Assembly (NCBI GenBank): GCA_964581465.1
Contig: CAZOOP010000016.1
Coordinates: 1 to 62,488, forward strand
From: WJMB01 sp964581465
GTDB taxonomy: Bacteria > RBG-13-66-14
Length of the DNA stretch: 62,488 bases
Reading direction: 5' to 3'
The notes under the pieces are model-generated. The model ran no database searches. It was not told where the DNA came from and worked only from the letters and a program-made list of their open reading frames with translations. This document shows positions 1-7,837 of this stretch, in pieces (position 1 is the stretch's first letter; every line of letters starts with the position of its first letter). Position numbers and translations under genes: made by a program.

Positions 1-140
1 TCGATGGCAATGCCAAATCTTTTGGTGGTGAGGTGGTGTCGATGGCAATGCCAAAACCCGTCATTTGTTCAGGTGGTGTCGATGGCAATGCTAAAACCCG
101 TCATTTGTTCAGGCGCGTTGTGGGCAATGCTAAAACCCGT
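1..140. repeat. ~40-bp tandem repeat at window edge
   Basis: A unit of about 40 bp, starting TCGATGGCAATGC and running through AAAACCCGTCATTTG, occurs at about 1-38, 39-78 and 79-117, with a shorter copy at 118-140. The last copy contains the stop codon and final codons of the minus-strand gene that follows, so the array has grown over that gene's 3' end. A related CAATGCTCAAACCCGT motif stands alone near 37361. The array may extend beyond the window. Confidence 0.75.
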
Positions 141-984
141 CGACGGCCTTGGCCCATTCGCCGTTGTTGATATAGAGGGCGCCGTTGTCGTCGATGCTGA
201 GGATCATCCACTCGTCGAGATCGGGTTCGTAGAAGGCGGTTAGGTTGTAGGGCGAGGGTGCGGAGAGCTTGCCGCCGACGGGAGCCCAGCTTTCGCCGCC
301 TTGGTCGAGGTAGAGCTGGCCGCTGTCGTCGAGGGTGAACATGATGAAGGCTTCCTCGGCGGTGTCGAGGAAGATGGCGACCTCGTAGGGCGAGCTTCCG
401 GAGACCTTGCTGTAGGGCGCCCATTCCTCGGCGCCGGAGATGAAGACCGCGCCGGAGCGGTCTACGGTGACCACGAGCCAGTCGTCGTGGATGGCGTTGT
501 AGATGGTGGAGAGCTTGTAGCCGCCGGCGCCGGGGCAGGGGCTGCCGTCCGGGACCCATTCATCACCGGAGAGGACGTAGAGCTGGCCGGTGGCGTCGAT
601 GGCGTAGAAGAGGTAGTCGTTGAGTTCGGGATCGAAGAAGCCTTCGAAGTCGTAGGGGGCTTTGCCGCTGAGGGTGATGCCGGTGTCGGTCCACTCGGTG
701 GCGCCGGAGACATAGAGTTGGCCGCGGTTGTCCAGGGCCAGGACGATCCATTGGTCATCGGCGGAGTCGTAGAAAGCGCTCAGGGCGTAGGGGCCGGAGC
801 CGGGGCAGGGGGAGCCGTCCTTTTCCCAGCGGTCGCCGGAGACGACGTAGAGCTGTCCGTTGTTGTTGATGGCGTAGATGAGGTAGTCGTCCATCTGGAC
901 GTCGTAGAAGGCGTCGAGGTCGAGGCTTCCGGCGAAGATAGCGCAGCAGAGTAGGGTAACGAGGAGGAGGGTGAGTTTCTTCAT
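130..984 (-). CDS. Exported six-repeat protein, probable beta-propeller
   Basis: The 284-residue protein starts with a signal peptide (MKKLTLLLVTLLCCAIFAG). The rest is six tandem repeats of about 45-47 residues, each with the pattern AFYD...D-x-W...ID-x-x-GQLYV-x-SG...W...SG-x-x-P. Repeats of this length and aromatic spacing are typical of small beta-propellers such as tachylectin-2 or PLL-type lectins; the fold is inferred. I chose the ATG at 984 over an upstream in-frame ATG because it has an AAGGCGG ribosome site and starts the signal peptide. It lies downstream of the photolyase gene on the same strand, about 190 bp away, so it is probably a separate unit. The ligand is unknown. Repeats 1 and 3 share a GSPCPG segment, so recent internal duplication is likely. 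Confidence 0.8.
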   Translation of the reverse strand: MKKLTLLLVTLLCCAIFAGSLDLDAFYDVQMDDYLIYAINNNGQLYVVSGDRWEKDGSPCPGSGPYALSAFYDSADDQWIVLALDNRGQLYVSGATEWTDTGITLSGKAPYDFEGFFDPELNDYLFYAIDATGQLYVLSGDEWVPDGSPCPGAGGYKLSTIYNAIHDDWLVVTVDRSGAVFISGAEEWAPYSKVSGSSPYEVAIFLDTAEEAFIMFTLDDSGQLYLDQGGESWAPVGGKLSAPSPYNLTAFYEPDLDEWMILSIDDNGALYINNGEWAKAVDGF

Positions 985-1176
985 CGTATTCACCGCCTTG
1001 GGGAAGGTGTTTATCGGCGTGGGACGCGGTGCGTCGCTTGCCGCGGGTGGTCGTGATCGGTTGCAGTGAGCTTTGTGTGGGTGTTCGTCCCCCATGGGGC
1101 GCGACCCTTGGGGCATAGTATAGCGCAAAGTCGTGACGATTCACAGATGCAGAGTGAAAGAGAGCGCCGAAGGGGG

Positions 1177-2556
1177 TTAGGCGGGAGCGGAGGTTTCGAG
1201 ATCGCGCACGCGGGTCAGGTAGGCGGCGATGTCGAACTTGCGTTCCAGGCCGCGGGCGTTCATCGAGCGGACGTTGCCGAAGACGGCCCGCTCGGGCCAG
1301 GGGCGGTCGTGGGCGCCCAGGCACCAGGCGGCGCCGGCGTAGCCGTTGGGATCGCGGCCGTCGAGGGAGTAGCGGTCGTTGAAGGCGATGATGGTTCGCA
1401 GGGCCTCGGCGGGCCGGGCCAGCCAGAGCAGGATTTGTTTGGCCCAGTACATCCGCAGGTAGCCGTGCATCTTGCCGGTGAGGACCAGCTCGCGTTGGGC
1501 GGCGTTCCAGTAGGGATCGTGGGTGGCGGCGTTTTCGAGGGTCTCGTTGTCGTAGAGGTATGCTCGGGGGTCGCGGGTGTGGTCCTCGAGGGTGGCCCGC
1601 GCCCAGGCCGGCAAGCCGGGGTAGGCGTCGTAGTCGGGGTTGTGAAGGCACCAGTTGACGGCCAGCTCGCGGCGGACGACGAGTTGTTCGAGTAAGGCCT
1701 CGGCGCCGGGACCGCCGCGGCGTCGGGTCGCACGGGCGGCGCGAAGGGCGGAGAGCTGGCCGAAGTGCAGGTAGGGGGAGAGACCGGACTGGCGGTCGAC
1801 GGCGGGGTCGTTGCGGGAGGTGTGGTAGGTGTCGAGGCGTTCTTCGAGGAAGGCCTCGAGACGGCGGCGGGCAGCAGTCGGTCCCGGAGGGTGGAGGTGG
1901 TTGACCGGGGGCGGTCCCGGGGGGAGGCTGAGGGAATCCAGCAGTCCTTTGGTGTCGTCGAGGGGCTCGCCGGGCAGGTCCAGCTTGTCGGCCGAGATTC
2001 TGGGGGCGCGGGGCGTGCGCAAGTCCGCCTGATCGAGGAAGTGGTCCAGCAGACGGTTGATCTTGGGGCGGATGGTCCGGGCGGCGTACTCCAGTTTGGC
2101 GTCGAGGACGGTGGTGGGGACGCAGACCTCGCCCTCGACGAGGAGCAGAGGCACGCTGATGCGGTGGGCCAGCTCCCGGCGCCAGGCGCGCTGGTGGCGC
2201 AGGTAGCCGACATCGCCGACGACCAGGGCCGCCTCGGCGGCCAGCCGGGCGGCGACGGCGGGAGGGTTGCCCCGGCGCTGGACGAAGGGGATCCCGCGCT
2301 CGGCGAGTGTACGGGCCGTCTCGGCCAGGCCGGCCAGCATGAAGGCGTAGTGGCGGCGGTTGGCGCCGGGGTATTCGACGGTGAGGCCGAAGCCGACGAC
2401 CAGGGGCAGGTGCAGCTCGTCGGCTTGATCGACGGCGTAGTCGAGAGCCGGGTTGTCGTCGGGGCGCTGGGCTGCCTGCATCCAGTAGAGAACGTAGCGC
2501 CCGGCTGGGTCGATCCGGGCCTCGTTGGCCCGGTTGAGGCGGGGCTCGGTGCTCAT
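1177..2556 (-). CDS. phrB: Class II CPD photolyase
   Basis: This 459-residue protein matches class II cyclobutane pyrimidine dimer photolyases in length and layout. The N-terminal antenna domain contains YWMQAAQRPDDNPAL. The C-terminal FAD-binding helical domain ends with the class II hallmark GAHDRPWPERAVFGNVR at about residues 414-430, followed by SMNARGLERKFD. Family knowledge: the enzyme uses blue light and reduced FAD to split pyrimidine dimers in DNA. Its ATG overlaps the stop codon of the upstream glycosyltransferase gene by 4 bases, so it is probably translated from one message with plsY and that gene. The pairing of photolyase with a membrane glycosyltransferase is also common near carotenoid genes, but no carotenoid gene is seen here. 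Confidence 0.93.
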   Translation of the reverse strand: MSTEPRLNRANEARIDPAGRYVLYWMQAAQRPDDNPALDYAVDQADELHLPLVVGFGLTVEYPGANRRHYAFMLAGLAETARTLAERGIPFVQRRGNPPAVAARLAAEAALVVGDVGYLRHQRAWRRELAHRISVPLLLVEGEVCVPTTVLDAKLEYAARTIRPKINRLLDHFLDQADLRTPRAPRISADKLDLPGEPLDDTKGLLDSLSLPPGPPPVNHLHPPGPTAARRRLEAFLEERLDTYHTSRNDPAVDRQSGLSPYLHFGQLSALRAARATRRRGGPGAEALLEQLVVRRELAVNWCLHNPDYDAYPGLPAWARATLEDHTRDPRAYLYDNETLENAATHDPYWNAAQRELVLTGKMHGYLRMYWAKQILLWLARPAEALRTIIAFNDRYSLDGRDPNGYAGAAWCLGAHDRPWPERAVFGNVRSMNARGLERKFDIAAYLTRVRDLETSAPA

Positions 2557-3761
2557 GTTCTCTCGGGTCCCTGGGGATCATCGTCGGGAGTGTCGGCGGG
2601 GTCGTCGTTATCCCCGCTCCAGCGGATCAGGGTGCGGCCCTTCCAGCGCGCCCGGCCGCGTCGGGTCACCCGCAGGGAGTTGAAGGCCACGATCGTCCCC
2701 AGCAGGGCAACGACGGGATGGCCCAGGGCCGCCCAGACGGGGTAACCGAAGCGCAGGTAGACCAGCAGCCACTGGATCAGGGAGACTCCCAGCATGGCCA
2801 GGGCGATGTAATGGATCGTCGGGTCGACGGCGGCGCCGAAGAGCTCGAGCACGATGATCACCACGGGCTCCCAGAACAGCACGGCAATGAAGACCCAGGC
2901 GAAGATGAAGAAGGCGGTCCGGTAGTTGAAGATGGCCAGGAAGTTCTTGCTGAACCCGGCGAAGGCTTCGGCGAAGCCGGTGTACATCCGGCAGGCGACG
3001 CGGCGGGCGCCGTCGGTGAAAACCAGGCGATCCCCAGCCTCGACGACGCGGCGTCCCAGGGCGACATCGTCGGTGGCGTGGCTGCGCACCGCGGCGTGGC
3101 CGTCGATCCGGCGGTAGACCTCACGTCGGAAGAGCATGTATTGGCCGTTGGCCGGAGCGAGGAAGGGCTTTTTCAACAAACGCAGCAGGGCCAAGGGCAG
3201 GAAGCTGATGATGCACCAGGTCATCAGCGGCACCAGCAGCCTCTCGCCGAAGCTACCCAGCACCTGGCGGGGCATCAGGCTGAGCAGGCCCGCCCGGCGG
3301 CGCTGGAGCAACTCGACGGCGTCGGACAAGGCCCGGGGATGGTGGACGGTGTCGGCGTCGGTGAAGAGCAGCAGCTTGCCCTCGGCTCGGGCGGCCAACT
3401 GGTGACAGGCCCAATGCTTGCCCAGCCAGCCCGGCGGCGGCTCTTCTCCGTCGAGAATCCCGAGCCGGGGGTTCTCGGCGGCCAAGGCGTCCAGGATGGC
3501 CCGGGTGCCGTCGGTGGAGTGGTCGTCGAGGACCAGCAGCTCGAAGTCCGGATACTCCTGAGCGAGTAGGGAACGAACGCAGTCGGCGATGCAGCGCTCC
3601 TCGTTGCGTGCCGGGACGAGGATCGAGACCCGGGGAGGCTTCACGCTTGTCCCCCGTCGTCTGTCCAGCCGGGGCAGCAGCGCCAGATTGCTTACGGTGA
3701 TGAAAAGCAGCAAACCGGTGAAGACCAGCATCCCCCAGAGGTGGAACTCGAAGAGGCTCAC
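2553..3761 (-). CDS. Membrane glycosyltransferase, family 2
   Basis: The 402-residue protein has an N-terminal membrane helix (about residues 9-28), then a GT-A type GT2 domain with SILVPARNEE, LDDHSTDGT and FTDADT (the metal-binding DxD-like site). Hydrophobic segments follow around residues 170-190 and 290-370. The arrangement resembles HpnB- and CrtQ-like transferases that glycosylate membrane lipids such as hopanoids or carotenoids; the substrate cannot be read from sequence. It overlaps plsY upstream and the photolyase downstream by 4 bases each. Being coupled to a phospholipid-synthesis gene fits a role in membrane lipid modification, but this is inference. Confidence 0.85.
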   Translation of the reverse strand: MSLFEFHLWGMLVFTGLLLFITVSNLALLPRLDRRRGTSVKPPRVSILVPARNEERCIADCVRSLLAQEYPDFELLVLDDHSTDGTRAILDALAAENPRLGILDGEEPPPGWLGKHWACHQLAARAEGKLLLFTDADTVHHPRALSDAVELLQRRRAGLLSLMPRQVLGSFGERLLVPLMTWCIISFLPLALLRLLKKPFLAPANGQYMLFRREVYRRIDGHAAVRSHATDDVALGRRVVEAGDRLVFTDGARRVACRMYTGFAEAFAGFSKNFLAIFNYRTAFFIFAWVFIAVLFWEPVVIIVLELFGAAVDPTIHYIALAMLGVSLIQWLLVYLRFGYPVWAALGHPVVALLGTIVAFNSLRVTRRGRARWKGRTLIRWSGDNDDPADTPDDDPQGPERT

Positions 3762-4372
3762 GGCGCCTCCCGGGGGGAGCGGCGGGATCGGCGGCGGGGG
3801 AATCCGAAGCGGGGACCGTCGGCGAGGTCGCCCCAGTGGCGCTGGGCGAGGACGGCCAGATTGACGACCGCCGCCGCCAGGATAGGCGGTGGCTGTCCGG
3901 CGAGGATCAGGTAGGCGAGCAGGACCGTGAAGCCGGCCAGGGAGCTCCAGGCGTCGTTGCGCTGGATCAGGTAGAAGACCACCAGGGCGGCGCCGAGGAT
4001 CGTCGGGGCGATCCAGTAGGTCAGGCCGCTCCAGACGCCGAAGGTCACCGCGACGGCCTTGCCGCCGCGCAGGCCCAGCCAGGGGCTGTAGGCGTGGCCC
4101 AGCACCGGGGCCGCCAGGACGGGGAGCAGTCCCCAGCCCTCGATTCCGCCCGGGTGCAGGGCCAGCCAGACCGGCAGCGCGCCCTTGAGGTAGTCCAGCA
4201 GCAGGGCCGGAACGCCCAGAGCCGGTCCCCCGGCCTTGAAGGCGTTGGCCGCTCCCGGGTTGCCGTCGCCGTACTCCCGCACGTCGCGCGAGGCGAAAAG
4301 CCTTACCAACAAGGGGCTGAAGGGGATCGAGCCGCAGGCGAAGCCCATCAGGCTGTAGAGGAGAACGCTCAA
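3758..4372 (-). CDS. plsY: Acyl-phosphate glycerol-3-phosphate acyltransferase PlsY
   Basis: The 204-residue integral membrane protein carries the three PlsY signatures: GSIPFSPL near the N-terminus, YGDGNPGAANAF, and GHAYSPWLGLRGGKAVA, plus the DYLKG segment. Family knowledge: PlsY transfers an acyl group from acyl phosphate to glycerol-3-phosphate, the first step of phospholipid synthesis in most bacteria. It is the first gene of a tightly overlapping three-gene minus-strand unit (plsY, GT2, photolyase). No clear promoter was identified in the 140 bp upstream, where an old family A element begins. Confidence 0.93.
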   Translation of the reverse strand: MSVLLYSLMGFACGSIPFSPLLVRLFASRDVREYGDGNPGAANAFKAGGPALGVPALLLDYLKGALPVWLALHPGGIEGWGLLPVLAAPVLGHAYSPWLGLRGGKAVAVTFGVWSGLTYWIAPTILGAALVVFYLIQRNDAWSSLAGFTVLLAYLILAGQPPPILAAAVVNLAVLAQRHWGDLADGPRFGFPRRRSRRSPREAP

Positions 4373-4513
4373 GACCGCTCCGGGGTCGGTTCGGTGTGGT
4401 CCATCGGATCGATGGCGACGACGGAATGTCTCGGTGGCGGACGGCGGGCTCTCGGCAAACGGCCCGGCTGTCGGGAGGGGTTGGTTGCCAACGGGCCGTT
4501 CCGTTTGTTTACT

Positions 4514-4867
4514 GGGTCATCACCAGAAACCGCGCCAAACTTGCGCAACTCGGGAAAGCCTCATCGAGACGCCGACTTGGCTGCTATCCGTCACGAGGCG
4601 GTGACCAGCGAAGGCGGATAACGCTCGATACTTCTCAAGCAGGCAATACAGGGCAATCAGCGGATCCTTCACTCACCGCCGGCCGACTGCCGAGCGGAAC
4701 CACCAGCCTCCGGCATCCGACGAGACTCGACGCGGGTCCGGATGCGGCCCCACCCCGCCTTGGCATGAAAATGCCGCGGGATGACAATGACGGCGCCTAT
4801 GCGCTATCAGGCATTGAAAGACGATCCCTCAGCCGGAAAGTTCGGTTCAGAGGCGAGTGAGCATTCC
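4514..4867 (-). mobile_element. Family A element, old degenerate copy
   Basis: This is the reverse orientation of the ~350-bp family A element. It starts GGGTCATCACC, contains the conserved blocks GCGCAACTCGGGAAAGCC, GGCGGATAACGC and TGGCATGAAAATGCCG, and ends in a mutated terminal repeat (GAGTGAGCATTCC). It is more GC-rich than other copies and no target duplication is readable, which suggests age. It lies upstream of plsY. The interval 4868-5060 holds nothing I recognise. Confidence 0.75.
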
Positions 4868-5060
4868 TTGTTGTAGCGATTGCCCCCCGGGGCCGAAGGC
4901 GGTCGATCACGCAGCTTTCAATCAGCAAGCGTACCGCCGTGGGCCGTCGAGCTCACGCTTGATCTTTTGGCTCGGCGAGGTCCAACGGAAACGAAGTGCC
5001 CGCGCTGGTCGTCCATCGACAGTGAACCGCGAGCCGCGCCGCAGTCCAGCTCCCGTCCCC

Positions 5061-6020
5061 TCAATGGTCCCGGCCCTTGCCCGAGTCGGTGATCTCGACC
5101 AGCTCCCGGGGGAAGGGCTCGAAGAAGCTCTGGCGGGTTAGGTATTCGACACCGTGGGCGATGATCCAGCCGCGCAGCACGCTGGCCAGGGCCGAGAGGG
5201 GCAGCTTGGCCTCGCGGTAGTCGGTCAGCAGGTCGAGGAAGAAGGCCTTCTCAGAGGCGGAGATCTGTTTGGAGAAGTAGCCCAGGGTGTGGAGCAGGAC
5301 GTTGGTCACCGGGCCGACGCCGGGTGGATCGGTCAAAGCGACGGCGAAACCCCGCCGGTACTCGGCGGCGGCTTTCTCGGCGTCCTCGGCCCGGGCCAGC
5401 AAACGGCCCAGGCGACGCATCCCGGCCTGGTCGTAGGCCAGCAGCAACAGCTTGTGCCGCGCCTGGAAGTCCATCAGCGCCGCCATGCTTGGCTTCTGGA
5501 TTACGCCGCGCAGCTCGGCCAGGCTGAACAGCTTGGTCAGGTAGTGCTCGCGCAGAGTGTAATTGTTGAGGCGACCCTCGTCCTCGACGGCCAGCTCGGG
5601 ATGCCTCTCGAGGACCGCACCGCCGAGGAAGCCGGGTCCACGGCCGAAGGCGCCCTTGGCGTCGGCGGCGGCGTAGCGGCGGACGTCCTTGATGCCGCAG
5701 GTGGGTGAGCGGTGCTTGAGCAGGAAGCCGTCCACCTCGCCCAGGTCGTCGAGGAGTCCGGCGATGTGCCCGCGCATGGTCTGGGTCAGATCGCGGCCCG
5801 TGGCCGGTTGGACCAGGCGGACCCCGCCGTCGGCCTCCACCACGCGGATGGGGTCCCGCGGAGCGCCCAGACCGATGTCGAACTCGGGGCAGACGTCGAC
5901 GAACTCGACCAGGGGGGCGAGCTTGTCGACGAAGGCGTTGGGCAGGCTGACGCCGTTCCAGCGGCAGGCGGCGAAGCCCAGGCAGCGGCTGACGACCACG
6001 CGGGGTTTTACGGCGGGCAT
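5061..6020 (-). CDS. DUF523 / DUF1722 two-domain protein (YbgA-like)
   Basis: The 319-residue protein joins DUF523 (about residues 6-150: SRCLGFAACRWNG, VCPEFDIGLGAPRDPIRV, LLKHRSPTCGI, with conserved cysteines) to DUF1722 (about 185-305: FQARHKLLLLAYDQAGMRRLG). This fusion is widespread and often sits beside photolyase genes, as it does here 2.5 kb away; its biochemical role is not established, and the cysteines suggest metal or sulfur chemistry. I chose the ATG at 6020, which has an AGGAAGG site, rather than the upstream in-frame ATG at 6128. Confidence 0.88.
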   Translation of the reverse strand: MPAVKPRVVVSRCLGFAACRWNGVSLPNAFVDKLAPLVEFVDVCPEFDIGLGAPRDPIRVVEADGGVRLVQPATGRDLTQTMRGHIAGLLDDLGEVDGFLLKHRSPTCGIKDVRRYAAADAKGAFGRGPGFLGGAVLERHPELAVEDEGRLNNYTLREHYLTKLFSLAELRGVIQKPSMAALMDFQARHKLLLLAYDQAGMRRLGRLLARAEDAEKAAAEYRRGFAVALTDPPGVGPVTNVLLHTLGYFSKQISASEKAFFLDLLTDYREAKLPLSALASVLRGWIIAHGVEYLTRQSFFEPFPRELVEITDSGKGRDH

Positions 6021-6143
6021 GACGAAGCCTTCCTGGGGATGGGCGTGGGAGTGTCTGGCGTATTGCCGTTCAGTTATTCCTCGTAAGCATGACAGGTGGC
6101 GGGGGTTTTCGATAGGCAACCCACACACCGTTTGATCACGAAA

Positions 6144-6809
6144 GGGATTATCACACGTGCCTGGACAAGCATATATCGCCAGGCATCATGGAGCGTGATC
6201 GGACCAAATCGGGCTGATTGGGAGCGGTTTGCCGGGTCGTTCTTCACTTACCGGAAATGCGCCTTGTTGACCCCACAAGCATTTGTCTTGCCCTTGTTAC
6301 TTGTTATTACGTCACTTGAGCGTCAGTGACAAATTGCTGTCAGGGCAGGGACAAGTACGTTGATATCTGTGTTTGCCAAGGAAGATATTCTTCTTAATTG
6401 CAATTTAAAAAAGTCCGTTTTGTGACAGGAATCCGATATCAATCACGTCAATTATCAATAGAGTACAATCACGACCAGGTCCGGACATGGTATTCGATGC
6501 CTATCGTCAATAGCTTGTTCTTGTGCGCTTTTTTAGCTGCGCAAGCTGTCACTGTCTATGCGTTGCCTGGTGACAGAAAGCCAGACGTCCTCTAAACGGA
6601 CGCTGAGATTCGGGAAGCCGCGACTCCCGACTTACATCCCCGGTCTTTACGTCTTAAGGAGGCTATATGCTTTCTATTTCCTGCTTTATCAGAAATGAAA
6701 ACTCTTGGCGTATCGAGCCGAAACCATTCGAGAGATAGTTGTCAGAACTTCCGCTCTAAATGCCGCCCATTGTCTCTTCAGCGTCGGTCCAGTTTCAGGT
6801 GATAATCCC
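6144..6809 (+). mobile_element. Family C element interrupted by a family B element
   Basis: The left end GGGATTATCACACG is at 6144 and the right end GTGATAATCCC finishes at 6809. Without the inserted B copy (6182-6501) and its duplicated 8 bp it would be about 338 bp, the normal family C size. The right part shares AGCTGTCACTG, GCGTTGCCTGGTG and TAAATGCCGCCC with the copies at 59.0-59.7 kb and 62.2 kb. No target duplication is readable at its own ends. Confidence 0.85.
6182..6501 (+). mobile_element. Family B element inside family C
   Basis: The 320-bp element begins GGCATCATGG and ends ATTCGATGCC, with the conserved internal block CGGACCAAATCGGGCTGATT. It is flanked by TATCGCCA (6174-6181) and TATCGTCA (6502-6509), an 8-bp target duplication with one difference, lying within family C sequence. 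Confidence 0.88.
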
Positions 6810-7837
6810 TACACTCTTCTTGGTCGATTCCACTAAACCTGCTAAGCCATGGTTAGTCGTAGACGGCACAATGCTCTCAGGATAAAAAACGAGTCTGCTG
6901 GTATCTCAATTCGCCGCAGATCACGCCCTAGCCGGCCGCCACTTTCTGTTAGCCGCCCCGTGAGAAGCAAGTGCGAATCATCACGTGTATTATCGACAGG
7001 TTCCAATCAAGATAGCGAGAACAACGATAACACCCCTCTTGCCGGCTGGATAGGATCAAATCCGGTGGATCGACGCGCTTATCTTCTAACCCGTATAGAT
7101 TATAGCACAGGGTCACTATCGAGGTATCCTGATGATATAACACGATATAGAGCTTATTACCCACAATTACTTGCGGGAATGTCAAGTTTAGGCTATAATA
7201 AGGACTGTTGCATATGGGGCGGATCACACCTTCGGCGGCGGCCCGTGGCGCTTCAGCAGCGATAGGGCGGAGCGGCCTCAGGTTTACGCAGGAGATGCAA
7301 GGGTATCGGTCGCCAAGTGTGGGTGGCGGGGATGCGGATCACAGGGACGTGGTTTGCCAAGCTTCCGCCGGCTGCCAGGATCGATCGAGTTGAGCCCGAG
7401 ACCCGTCCCGACGCGATCGAGGATAAACCGACCCGATCACTTGCATATACCCGCCGCTTGCGGTATAGTTACGGTCTGTATCAAACTCTGAAATGCGTCC
7501 GACAGAACATCCTGATGGCCCTGATGGCTCTGATGGCGGCATTGATGGCATTGATCGGTGAATTGGCATCGCAGCGAAACACCCGTCCAACGAGGTGAAG
7601 ACTATCAAGTAGTCGTAACGGTCGGCGAATGAAAAGCTTCATCTCCTGATCATTGCATCGGGCATTAATTGAATTCAGGGCAACAAACAAGCCGTGCGGA
7701 CGCCCAGCGGCGCCCGACGGCGGCAACCACATACATGACGGCTGGCAACCGATATCTTCTGCCCACATCTTGAAAACACAGGGCTAAAACCTCTCCACTG
7801 CTGGACTTATCAGCGCACGTGCAAGAAAGGGGTCTTG
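6810..7837. other. Non-coding interval with short GATGGC repeats
   Basis: No convincing gene. Open frames here lack ribosome sites and family resemblance. At about 7513-7558 a short imperfect array repeats TGATGGC five times at 9-12 bp spacing. The base composition is mixed, suggesting decayed elements. The metalloprotease gene follows. Confidence 0.6.

Noticed and set aside
1..140. Possible CRISPR array
   Set aside because: Units are contiguous with no unique spacers between them, and no cas gene is present; it is a simple tandem repeat.
6849..7265. 138-codon plus-strand frame
   Set aside because: Composition unlike coding DNA here, no ribosome site, no family; it lies in repeat-rich debris.
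7513..7558. Short GATGGC array as a possible coding or CRISPR-like repeat
   Set aside because: Too short and irregular, with no surrounding gene.
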